The notes beneath the pieces are model-generated. The model ran no database searches. It was not told where the DNA came from and saw nothing but the letters and a program-made list of their open reading frames with translations. The position numbers and the translations under genes are program-made. A stretch of DNA of 15,464 nucleotides, taken from contig CALFYA010000088.1 of the NCBI GenBank assembly GCA_937952925.1, positions 1 to 15,464 on the forward strand, read 5' to 3'. The stretch is from an uncultured Moraxellaceae bacterium. GTDB taxonomy: Bacteria; Pseudomonadota; Gammaproteobacteria; Pseudomonadales; Moraxellaceae. Shown here in pieces: positions 6,587 through 13,076 of the stretch; positions within the stretch are counted from its first letter, which is position 1; every line of letters begins with the position of its first letter.

Positions 6587-7591
6587 TTATTTTGCACCGG
6601 CAAACTTGTTGGGGGTGGCTTGGGCTTTGCTCAAAAAAGGCAGATAGTGTTGTACCACCAGCTGCTCCGCTTCCAAAATCGGGGTATGCCCGATGTTTTT
6701 CAGCACGACGGGTGGTTCTTCATTTTTGAGGTTTTCGGTCAGCTCTGGCAACACACCAATATCAATAATGGTGTCTTTTTCACCCCAAATGATTTGGGTG
6801 GGGGCTTCAATGGCACGCAGGGCGGTACGGAAGGTGTCTGGCGTATAAAACCCGTACAACTCAATCAAACGCTCAATCACCCGTGAGGTGTTGGCGCTGT
6901 TTTTGATCATCAGTTGCTCTTGCTCTTTGAGCAAGCCTGCAGGAATAAACGGTGGGGTGTGCATCGCAATTTTGAGGACTTTGGCAAAATCACCCGGTTG
7001 TTTGACGATGATGTTGCGCAATTGGGTGGGGTCTTTGAGATACGGGCTGGTGGTTTTTTCATACACGCCAGCAGTATCGACCAGCAGCAAGCTTTGGGTG
7101 TCGGTAAAATACAAACTGGTGTACAACACGCTCATCGCGCCGCCCAAGCTGTGACCGGCAATGTGCATGTTTTTGTTGAAGTTTCCAGCTTCGGCAAAGC
7201 GGCGTAGGGCTTCAACCATGTTGGGTAATTGCACATCAAAGTCGGCAGGCACTTTGGTGTCACCGTGCGCAGGCAGATCGGGGATCACCACATGATAGTA
7301 AGGGGTCAAATAACGTGCGACGCGATTCCAGTTGTCGCGGCTACCCGATAGGCCATGTACCAACATCACGGTGGGTTTGTTGGCGTCACCGCCTTCGCTA
7401 TATGACCACTCGACCACAGCTCCCGCTTCACCATAGGGGACTTTGAGCGTTTTGGTGGTCAGACCTGCCCAAGCACGCTCTTCTTGAAGGATTTGTTGGA
7501 TATCCATACTGACGGCAGCGTGTGCGCTGATGGCGGTGCCGGTGAGACCTGCGCAAAGAAAGAGTGCCGCGAGCGTGCGTGAAATGTTCAT
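6587..7591 (-). CDS. Exported alpha/beta-fold hydrolase (esterase/lipase-like)
   Basis: The 334-residue protein begins with a signal peptide (MNISRTLAALFLCAGLTGTAISAHA, cleavage near Ala25/26), so it acts in the periplasm or outside. The hydrolase core has the oxyanion-hole motif VHGLSGSRDNW (~78-88) and DLPAHGDT (~105-112). The nucleophile elbow is AGHSLGG with Ser148. The acid is probably Asp273 in IIWGEKDTII and the base His302 in IGHTPILEAEQ. The family hydrolyses esters, lipids or related bonds; the HG...GHSLGG pattern with a cap (~175-255) fits a carboxylesterase or monoacylglycerol-lipase-like enzyme, substrate unknown. The ATG at 7591 has GGAA eight bases upstream. It appears monocistronic, ending at the terminator at 6546-6569. 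The gap upstream holds the sRNA terminator and a short hairpin (7665-7686) that would lie in its leader. Confidence 0.9.
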   Translation of the reverse strand: MNISRTLAALFLCAGLTGTAISAHAAVSMDIQQILQEERAWAGLTTKTLKVPYGEAGAVVEWSYSEGGDANKPTVMLVHGLSGSRDNWNRVARYLTPYYHVVIPDLPAHGDTKVPADFDVQLPNMVEALRRFAEAGNFNKNMHIAGHSLGGAMSVLYTSLYFTDTQSLLLVDTAGVYEKTTSPYLKDPTQLRNIIVKQPGDFAKVLKIAMHTPPFIPAGLLKEQEQLMIKNSANTSRVIERLIELYGFYTPDTFRTALRAIEAPTQIIWGEKDTIIDIGVLPELTENLKNEEPPVVLKNIGHTPILEAEQLVVQHYLPFLSKAQATPNKFAGAK

Positions 7592-7664
7592 GATTGGGAT
7601 TCCGTCCAGTCACTGTTATGGTTAAAAGCAGAGTAGCAGAGAAAAATTCTGCGGCATTGACTAG

Positions 7665-7686
7665 ATCGCCCAATGTGATGGGCATC
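7665..7686. repeat. Short hairpin in the hydrolase leader region
   Basis: GCCCA (7668-7672) pairs with TGGGC (7679-7683), extended by GAT/ATC with one bulged base. It lies about 75 bp upstream of the hydrolase start, between it and the sRNA terminator. It could be a leader hairpin or operator; there is no direct evidence for either. Confidence 0.3.
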
Positions 7687-7764
7687 AAAGTCAGCGCGAC
7701 TGAGTATGCAACAAAGTGTGGGATGGCAAAACGTGTAATTGAAAAGAATCTAAGCTGAAAAAGT

Positions 7765-7800
7765 AAAAAACCCAGATGAACTCATCCTGAGGATCTGGGT
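7765..7800 (-). terminator. Intrinsic terminator of the candidate sRNA
   Basis: ACCCAGAT (7770-7777 side) and ATCTGGGT (7793-7800) pair exactly, with an inner CTCA/TGAG hairpin (7781-7791). On the minus strand the stem is followed by six T (7770-7765). No protein gene on the minus strand ends here, which implies a non-coding transcript. Confidence 0.85.
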
Positions 7801-7946
7801 CTTTGATGACGTCCTGTGACGACCATCCGTTCACGTTCTCCTGCGGCCTAACGCTCATCCTTGGGGCTTTATCCGTGCCACTGCTTTCCATGTGCCGCAC
7901 AGCCATCATCGCCAAAATGCTGGCTGCCGAAAAGCTGCTAAAAGCG
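7765..7946 (-). ncRNA. Candidate CsrB/RsmY/RsmZ-like CsrA-sequestering sRNA
   Basis: On the minus strand seven GGA triplets fall within ~105 nt, at plus coordinates 7887-7889, 7872-7874, 7858-7860, 7839-7841, 7826-7828, 7812-7814 and 7785-7787. About 1.6 would be expected by chance. Several have the CsrA/RsmE-binding context (CAAGGATGAG, CACGGATAA, CACAGGACG, CAGGAG). The last is in CTCAGGATGAG, a perfect stem with GGA in the loop, nested in the terminator stem. The RNA ends in that stem (ACCCAGAT/ATCTGGGT, 7770-7800) plus six T. The 5' end is inferred from a TACAAT box at 7958-7953. Known RNAs of this kind titrate CsrA/RsmA under GacS/GacA control. A 74-codon frame in the region (7691-7915) overlaps the terminator and has no ribosome site, so coding is unlikely. 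Other multi-hairpin sRNAs are possible. Confidence 0.55.
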
Positions 7947-7952
7947 CCAATA

Positions 7953-7980
7953 ATTGTACGAAATAACGTACATTGTTCGA
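7953..7980 (-). promoter_or_regulatory. Predicted sRNA promoter with TGTACG-N6-CGTACA inverted repeat
   Basis: Reading the minus strand, a weak -35 (TCGAAC, 7980-7975) and a good -10 (TACAAT, 7958-7953) are 16 nt apart. Between and overlapping them is TGTACG-N6-CGTACA (7955-7972), a perfect 6-6-6 palindrome. Its spacing and outer TGTA/TACA bases match the GacA-type site TGTAAG-N6-CTTACA, but the position inside the promoter would better suit a repressor. The regulator is not identified. Confidence 0.45.
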
Positions 7981-7997
7981 CATGATCGGATATGTTT

Positions 7998-8013
7998 TGT
8001 GATTTAAATCACA
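7998..8013. promoter_or_regulatory. Perfect CRP/Vfr-type binding palindrome
   Basis: TGTGATTTAAATCACA is a fully symmetric match to the CRP consensus TGTGA-N6-TCACA. Its centre (8005.5) is about 60 bp upstream of the inferred sRNA start, the usual distance for class I CRP activation. An FNR-type site (TTGAT-N4-ATCAA) fits less well. No other promoter on either strand lies close by. Confidence 0.65.
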
Positions 8014-8017
8014 TTTT

Positions 8018-8229
8018 ATTTTAGCGTCACATCAATTAATTTTTTCAAAATGATGATTTGGTTAAGATTTGATGGCATCTGATCCGCTGGTGAGATGAGT
8101 AAGTCAATTGTATGACAAGATAGACGTATGTCGCGTCAGCTTCCCACGGTGTAGGATGCTGCGTATCAGCAGATCTCAAAGCGTGCTGCAAGGTGAGTGT
8201 GGAATCAGGTAAATCTGTGACGCGATACA
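8018..8229. other. Gene-free stretch between CRP-type site and REP-like hairpin
   Basis: No convincing gene is seen here. It holds a T/A-rich patch (8034-8050), a small TGCTG/CAGCA hairpin (8158-8172) and the first copy of a 9-bp direct repeat AGCGTGCTG (8180-8188; second at 8259-8267). It separates the YcxB-like gene's 3' end from the sRNA promoter. Confidence 0.4.
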
Positions 8230-8261
8230 GCCGTCATCCCCGTGAGCGCGAGAATGACAGC
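8230..8261 (-). repeat. REP-like 13-bp hairpin downstream of the YcxB-like gene
   Basis: Arms GCCGTCATCCCCG (8230-8242) and CGAGAATGACAGC (8249-8261) pair across a 6-nt loop. Three positions differ, and in minus-strand RNA all three become U-G wobbles, so the stem is fully paired only in the transcript from the YcxB-like gene. The GTCATyCyCG...CGrGrATGAC form recalls REP/PU-type repeats of other proteobacteria. It lies ~44 nt after the stop codon and may protect or end that mRNA. Only one copy is present in the window. Confidence 0.5.
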
Positions 8262-8304
8262 GTGCTGTGATCGTGGTGATTGACCTTTCAGGTCTGTGCA
8301 TGCG

Positions 8305-8856
8305 TTAGTTGGTTTTGGCGGCACCCAACACTTCCGTGAGGTGTTTGCGGATGGTGTCGACGGGGAGTTTTTGGCCGGCCATGCGCTTGGGGATGATCTG
8401 TGTGCCGTTTTGGCCTTTGACACTAAAAAACATATAGATAAATTGGTCGTTTTCACGCCATTCGGTAAAGCTTTTCCAATCAATGGTGCCTCGGCCTTCT
8501 TGGTTGCCCATACGTTGCACCATGATGATGCCTTGGGGTTGCACGCCAATTTTGAAACCAGATAACGGTTGAATCGGCTGTTTTGCCATTTCGCGTTTGA
8601 CATACCACTCGAGGCCATACAGGCGTACGCCCAAGTAGCCCGCTACGATGACCAAAATCACCCAAAAAAATGCGGTCGAATAACCATCAACCAAGAAAAT
8701 CCCCACCACAGCGGCTAGGCTGATGGCGGCCAAAATCGCCCAGACTTTGGTGCTGATCACATTGCCTGCTTTCCACAAGGCCAGCTGAGCTTCGCGTTGT
8801 TCTTCGACTGACAGTTCATAGGGAATAGGTTGCATGGTGTAGGGGTAGGCGGACAT
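8305..8856 (-). CDS. YcxB-like membrane protein
   Basis: The 183-residue protein has two adjacent transmembrane segments (~38-56 and ~61-81) with a short hairpin between, then a cytosolic C-terminal domain of the YcxB-like type. The domain signature is visible: IDWKSFTEWRENDQFIYMFF (~125-144) and IIPKRM (~154-159), matching the W...E....Y.....IIPKR pattern. YcxB family proteins have no established function. The ATG at 8856 has no strong ribosome site; an internal Met at residue 8 is no better, so the longer form is kept. Its mRNA is probably ended or stabilised by the hairpin at 8230-8261. It lies 120 bp from the pta stop and may be read from its own promoter in that gap, with no sign of coupling to ackA-pta. 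Confidence 0.82.
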   Translation of the reverse strand: MSAYPYTMQPIPYELSVEEQREAQLALWKAGNVISTKVWAILAAISLAAVVGIFLVDGYSTAFFWVILVIVAGYLGVRLYGLEWYVKREMAKQPIQPLSGFKIGVQPQGIIMVQRMGNQEGRGTIDWKSFTEWRENDQFIYMFFSVKGQNGTQIIPKRMAGQKLPVDTIRKHLTEVLGAAKTN

Positions 8857-8928
8857 AGCGGCAAGATCACCCGAAAAAAGTGAGGCAAATACTAGCCGAA
8901 AATACAGACGCTATAAACCTGTTTGCAT

Positions 8929-8957
8929 CAGTTGGCGGTGATCGGCACCACCAACTG
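8929..8957 (-). other. 12-bp hairpin after pta
   Basis: CAGTTGGCGGTG (8929-8940) and CACCACCAACTG (8946-8957) pair across ATCGG with a single non-Watson-Crick position that becomes a U-G wobble in minus-strand RNA. It begins 19 nt after the pta stop. No U-tract follows, so it may be a 3'-stabilising stem or a Rho-associated end rather than an intrinsic terminator. Confidence 0.5.
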
Positions 8958-8976
8958 AGCCATGACAGGCCAGAAA

Positions 8977-11112
8977 TCACTGATCGCTGGCGGCTTGTAT
9001 AGCGGTGAGCGCAATCGTGTAGACGATATCTTCGACGAGTGCACCGCGTGACAAATCATTAACCGGTTGATTGAGTCCTTGCAACATGGGGCCGACGCTG
9101 ACCACACCGGCACTACGCTGCACTGCTTTATAGGTGGTGTTGCCGGTGTTGAGGTCTGGGAATACAAATACGGTGGCTTGACCGGCGACCGGTGAGTTGG
9201 GGGCTTTTTGTTTGCCCACGCTCTCGATGGCGGCAGCATCGTATTGGAGCGGGCCATCAATCAATAGGTCAGGGCGACGCTCGCGGGCAATCCGAGTGGC
9301 TTCACGGACTTTGTCTACATCATCACCCGTGCCGGATTCGCCAGTCGAATAGCTGATCATGGCGACTTTGGGCACGATGCCAAATGCAGCAGCGGAGTCG
9401 GCGCTTTGGATGGCAATTTCGGCGAGTTCTGCAGCGTTGGGATCAGGATTAATTGCGCAGTCACCATACACCACCACTTGCTCGGGTAGCAGCATAAAGA
9501 AAATCGACGAGACCAGTGAAAACTGTGGTGCGGTTTTGATCAACTGAAAGGCCGGACGCACGGTGTTGGCAGTGGTGTGGATGGCGCCTGATACCAAGCC
9601 ATCCACTTCACCCAAATGCAGCATCATGGTGCCAAGCACCACGGTGTCGGTGAGCTGGGCTTCAGCCATTGGTGCGGTGAGTTTGCCTTTGCGTCGTTCG
9701 ACCATTGGGGCGACGTAGCGTTGGCGGATTGGTTCGGGGTCTAAAATGGTCAAGTCTGGCGGCAGGACAATGCCACGCGCTTGCGCCACTGCGTGCACGT
9801 CTTCGGGTTTGGCCAGCAAAATACAATCGGCAATGCCGCGTGCTTGACAAATCGCAGCCGCTTGGACGGTGCGTGGTTCATCGCCTTCGGGCAGCACAAT
9901 ACGTTTTTTGGCCAGCTGTGCTTGGCGTACCAAAGCATGTCGAAACGCTGCGGGCGACAAACGCGGCGTGCGTGCGGTGGTGCAATGAGCGCGAATCCAA
10001 TCCAAATCCAGATGACTCGATACAAAACGAGTCACTTGTTCGGCACGTAGCAGATCATCAACCGGAATTTCACTGCTCATGTTGTGCAAGCGGGTGACAG
10101 TGTTAAACGAATCATCATCGACTGCCATCACCGGCAGGCCGGTGCGCAGGGCAGGCCGACACAAATCGACAATCCGCTGATCCGGTTGATAACCACCGGT
10201 GAGGAGCACCCCCGACAGCGGCACGCCATTCATGCTGGCCAGCGCCGCAGCCACCAAAATATCATCGCGATCACCCGGTGTGACAATCAACGCGCCTGCT
10301 TTAAAGGCGTCTAGCACATTGGTCACGGTACGGGCACACAAAGTGGTATGGCTGACGCGGCGCTGATCATCGCCGCGATTGAGCCAACGTGCCTCTATCG
10401 CTTCAGCCACATCTTGGATACGCGGCACACTCAAGGTATTGCTAAACGGCACGAGTCCCAAAATCTGAAATTGATCCGTCCCAATCGCAGGGGAATAGGT
10501 TTGTAATTGATCAATCAACTGTGCCAGTGGTTGTAAGTGGCGGACTTGTTGATCACCAGCACCGAGCGGCGTGTGTGGCTCTGGCAAACCCTTGATCCGC
10601 ATCAAAATCGCACCAACAGTACGCTCGGCTTCTACACCGCCAAATGGGCGAGCGTGCATATCCAGATGATCGGCCAAGACTTCGGGTTGATCCAAATCAC
10701 CAGACGAGACCAAAATCACTTGGGCATCCAGCGCTTGGGCGAGGGCAGCATTGAGCTGTGTGGCGTAGCTACTGTGCGCAGTCGGCACCAAGCCTTCCAC
10801 AATCACCGCATCCATCCCCGCACCAGCTTGTTGATGCAGGGCAACGATTTCTTCGAGTAATTCGTCCACATGATCATCGCCAAGCATCCGTTCGACATGA
10901 CTTTGTGAAAGAGCCGTTGGCGGGTTTAATTGCAGGGTACGTCCAATTAACGACGACGATCTGTCTTCAGGCTTTCCATTGATTTCTTGCTGGACAAACG
11001 GTTTTAAAAATCCTGCCTGTAAACCTACACAATCAAGCGCCCGAATCATGCCCAAACAGGCCGAGGTGAGTCCCACACCCACTGCGGTGGGAACCATCAA
11101 AAAGGTTTGCAT
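8977..11112 (-). CDS. pta: Phosphate acetyltransferase
   Basis: Pta interconverts acetyl-CoA plus phosphate with acetyl phosphate plus CoA in the cytosol. The 711-residue length matches the long three-domain E. coli type (714). Domains: an N-terminal P-loop-like domain (MVPTAVGVGLTSACLGMIRAL, ~1-220), a DRTGG domain (~230-345, with GALIVTPGDRDDI) and the catalytic PTA_PTB domain (~388-708). Catalytic-domain landmarks are LPEGDEPRT (407-415), DGLVSGA (504-510), DCAINPDP (551-558), SYSTGESGTG and GPMLQGLNQPVNDLSRGA near the end. It starts three bases after the ackA stop, with GGAGG eight bases before the ATG lying inside the ackA end, so the two are co-translated. It acts with AckA in acetate overflow or acetate uptake and sets the acetyl-phosphate pool. 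Its 3' end carries a hairpin at 8929-8957. Confidence 0.97.
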   Translation of the reverse strand: MQTFLMVPTAVGVGLTSACLGMIRALDCVGLQAGFLKPFVQQEINGKPEDRSSSLIGRTLQLNPPTALSQSHVERMLGDDHVDELLEEIVALHQQAGAGMDAVIVEGLVPTAHSSYATQLNAALAQALDAQVILVSSGDLDQPEVLADHLDMHARPFGGVEAERTVGAILMRIKGLPEPHTPLGAGDQQVRHLQPLAQLIDQLQTYSPAIGTDQFQILGLVPFSNTLSVPRIQDVAEAIEARWLNRGDDQRRVSHTTLCARTVTNVLDAFKAGALIVTPGDRDDILVAAALASMNGVPLSGVLLTGGYQPDQRIVDLCRPALRTGLPVMAVDDDSFNTVTRLHNMSSEIPVDDLLRAEQVTRFVSSHLDLDWIRAHCTTARTPRLSPAAFRHALVRQAQLAKKRIVLPEGDEPRTVQAAAICQARGIADCILLAKPEDVHAVAQARGIVLPPDLTILDPEPIRQRYVAPMVERRKGKLTAPMAEAQLTDTVVLGTMMLHLGEVDGLVSGAIHTTANTVRPAFQLIKTAPQFSLVSSIFFMLLPEQVVVYGDCAINPDPNAAELAEIAIQSADSAAAFGIVPKVAMISYSTGESGTGDDVDKVREATRIARERRPDLLIDGPLQYDAAAIESVGKQKAPNSPVAGQATVFVFPDLNTGNTTYKAVQRSAGVVSVGPMLQGLNQPVNDLSRGALVEDIVYTIALTAIQAASDQ

Positions 11113-11115
11113 GGT

Positions 11116-12294
11116 TTAAGCCTCCAACATGGCGCGGGTTTCTTGCGCAATCTGCGCTTCTTCGTCGGTGGGAATCACCCAAATCTGTGGCGCGTGATCT
11201 TGTGATTGATCAATCCGGCCTTCTGCGCCACGGGTCATCTGTGTGTTGGCTGTTTCATCGAGGCTCAAGCCAAAATGGGGCAGCAAAGCGATGGTTTTTT
11301 GCCGAATATCTGCCGCATTTTCACCAATGCCACCGGTAAAAATCAGCCCATCTAGCGTCGGTAGCGCACAAGACAGCGCCGCCAACGATTTAGCCAGTCG
11401 ATAACAAAACACCTCAATCGCCAGTTGTGCACCTGTATGCCCATCAGCGGCTGCCTGTGTCAGGGTGCGCATATCGTTGGATAAACCCGACAGGCCGAGC
11501 AAACCGCTGTGTTTATTCAGCATGGTGTCGATCTGATCAATTGACCAACCAAGGCTACGGTGCAAGTGTGCATGCAAACCCGCATCGACATCGCCACTGC
11601 GCGTGCCCATCACCAATCCTTCAAGCGGCGTCAGCCCCATGCTGGTGTCTACGCTTTTGCCATGCCAAATCGCACAGGTTGAGCAGCCATTACCCAAATG
11701 TGCCGACAGCCACCCACCGACACGGCCACTTAAGGTCACGGCACGTGCACTGACATAAGCGTGACTTGAGCCATGAAAACCATAACGCCGAATGTGATGC
11801 TCGCGGTACAACTCATCGGGTAGCGCATAACGATAGGCACGTGGCGCAAGGGTTTGGTGAAATGCGGTATCAAACACTGCCACTTGGGGTAAATGGGGAA
11901 ATAGGGCGCGTGTGGCAGCAATCCCAATCAAGTTGGCTGGATTGTGCAGCGGTGCAAGCGGTGAGGTGGCTTCAATGGCGGCAAGCACTTGATCATCAAT
12001 CAACACTGCTTGGGTAAACTGCTCGCCGCCATGCACCACCCGATGACCAATCGCATCGGGCTGTGCACCAGACAGCCGCGCTAAAATCGCCTGTAGGGCA
12101 TCTTGATGAGTGGCATGGGGAATGTCACAGCTAAACTCGCCATCCATACTACGACCTTTGAGGCGGGCTTGTGGCGTGCCGAGTTGTTCGGCGAGTCCTT
12201 CGATGCGCTCGGTACGCGCAACAGGAGTGGAGGGTAAAAACGCATATTTAATTGACGATGATCCACAGTTGATCACCAAAACAGATTTGGACAT
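11116..12294 (-). CDS. ackA: Acetate kinase
   Basis: AckA converts acetyl phosphate and ADP to acetate and ATP, and the reverse, in the cytosol. The 392-residue protein has the ASKHA-fold signatures: VINCGSSSIKY (phosphate loop with Asn9), GHRVVHGG (Arg85), VFDTAFHQT (Asp142), YGFHGSSH (His174), SAHLGNGCS, MGTRSGDVD (Arg232), TGGIGENAADIR and PTDEEAQIA (Glu378/379). These correspond to the catalytic Asn, Arg91, Asp148, His180, Arg241 and Glu384 of the Methanosarcina enzyme. It is the first gene of an ackA-pta operon, three bases ahead of pta. The ATG at 12294 has only a weak purine-rich site (AAGAAG) about ten bases upstream. The divergent region to SanA/YdcF holds a 9-bp hairpin that may carry regulation. 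Confidence 0.97.
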   Translation of the reverse strand: MSKSVLVINCGSSSIKYAFLPSTPVARTERIEGLAEQLGTPQARLKGRSMDGEFSCDIPHATHQDALQAILARLSGAQPDAIGHRVVHGGEQFTQAVLIDDQVLAAIEATSPLAPLHNPANLIGIAATRALFPHLPQVAVFDTAFHQTLAPRAYRYALPDELYREHHIRRYGFHGSSHAYVSARAVTLSGRVGGWLSAHLGNGCSTCAIWHGKSVDTSMGLTPLEGLVMGTRSGDVDAGLHAHLHRSLGWSIDQIDTMLNKHSGLLGLSGLSNDMRTLTQAAADGHTGAQLAIEVFCYRLAKSLAALSCALPTLDGLIFTGGIGENAADIRQKTIALLPHFGLSLDETANTQMTRGAEGRIDQSQDHAPQIWVIPTDEEAQIAQETRAMLEA

Positions 12295-12359
12295 TGTGCT
12301 GAGCTTCTTACAAAACGCCGTCTGAGCCTAACAAGACCCCGCGTGCTTTTGGGTGAGAA

Positions 12360-12383
12360 AACGTGTTGTTTTTGCAACACGTT
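12360..12383. repeat. Perfect 9-bp hairpin in the ackA / SanA-like intergenic region
   Basis: AACGTGTTG (12360-12368) and CAACACGTT (12375-12383) are exact reverse complements with a T-rich 6-nt loop. It lies 66 bp upstream of ackA and 84 bp upstream of the SanA/YdcF gene, which diverge from here. On the minus strand it runs into TTTTC, so it could act as a weak terminator or attenuator in the ackA leader; it could equally be an operator. No plus-strand U-tract follows. Confidence 0.5.
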
Positions 12384-12467
12384 CGATGACGGACTTCATT
12401 GATTTTTCACAGCAAGCCTGCTGCTGTTTTGCCATATTGAGCGCTGATGTGAGCCGAGGAGATCAGC

Positions 12468-13076
12468 TTGGGTAGACCACCATTTAAAAAGATCTTGCTA
12501 AGCCTGTTGATGGGTGGCTTGTTGCTTTGGGGCATCGCTGTGGTCATGGTGTATCGTCAAGCGAATATCTATCGCTACAGTACACTGCCGACATCTGTAC
12601 AGGCAGCATTGGTACTCGGGGCGCGTGCGTATTTGCATGATCAACCGAATGCTTGTTTGGTCGCACGCATCGCGCGCGCCGCAGATCTGTACAGGCAAGG
12701 TCAGGTCAGGTTGATTGTGGTATCCGGTGGGCGTGACCGTGAGGATGGCGTGCTGGAATCTGCTGAAATGGCAGCATGGCTGGTACAGCGTGGTGTGCCA
12801 GAGGCGCACATCATCCAAGAGTCTGCGGCGACCAGTACCCGCGAGAATATGCGCTTGAGTTTGCCGATCTTGCAGCAACAACAGATTGAGCAGGTGATCG
12901 TGGTCAGCCAACCCTTTCATGTGCCACGCGCGCTGTGGCTTGCGCGGCAGGAATGGGGCAGTCAGATTCAAGTGTTTGCCGCCGCAGCACGTGAAGATTG
13001 TGGCTCGCAAGATTGGGCAATCCCACGAGCGTATGTCAGAGAGCCATTGGCATTTGTGCAAAATGCGGTTTTTTAG
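12468..13076 (+). CDS. SanA/YdcF-family (DUF218) envelope protein
   Basis: The 202-residue protein has an N-terminal membrane anchor (~8-28) and then a DUF218 domain, probably facing the periplasm. Domain traits are ALVLGARAY (~47-55), ARIARAADLYRQGQ, LIVVSGGRDRED (~82-93), ESAEMAAWLVQRGVPEAHIIQESAATSTRENMR (conserved E and the S-T-x-x-N) and VVSQPFHVPRALWLA (~144-158, conserved H and R). SanA affects vancomycin sensitivity and envelope barrier function in E. coli; members of the wider family are linked to cell-wall or polysaccharide processes but their chemistry is unsettled. The start is TTG at 12468, supported by a strong AGGAG six bases upstream; no ATG fits as well. Its TAG stop overlaps the stop of the convergent chrA by four bases, so neither has a separate terminator between them. 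Confidence 0.85.
   Translation: MGRPPFKKILLSLLMGGLLLWGIAVVMVYRQANIYRYSTLPTSVQAALVLGARAYLHDQPNACLVARIARAADLYRQGQVRLIVVSGGRDREDGVLESAEMAAWLVQRGVPEAHIIQESAATSTRENMRLSLPILQQQQIEQVIVVSQPFHVPRALWLARQEWGSQIQVFAAAAREDCGSQDWAIPRAYVREPLAFVQNAVF

Noticed and set aside
7691..7915. 74-codon minus-strand open frame over the sRNA region
   Set aside because: It runs through the intrinsic terminator, lacks a ribosome site and resembles no family; the GGA-rich RNA explains the region better.
8180..8267. Direct repeat AGCGTGCTG (8180-8188 and 8259-8267)
   Set aside because: Only two 9-bp copies 79 bp apart with unrelated flanks; could be chance.
8205..8618. 137-codon minus-strand open frame
   Set aside because: Shadow frame of the YcxB-like gene; its tail crosses the REP-like hairpin.
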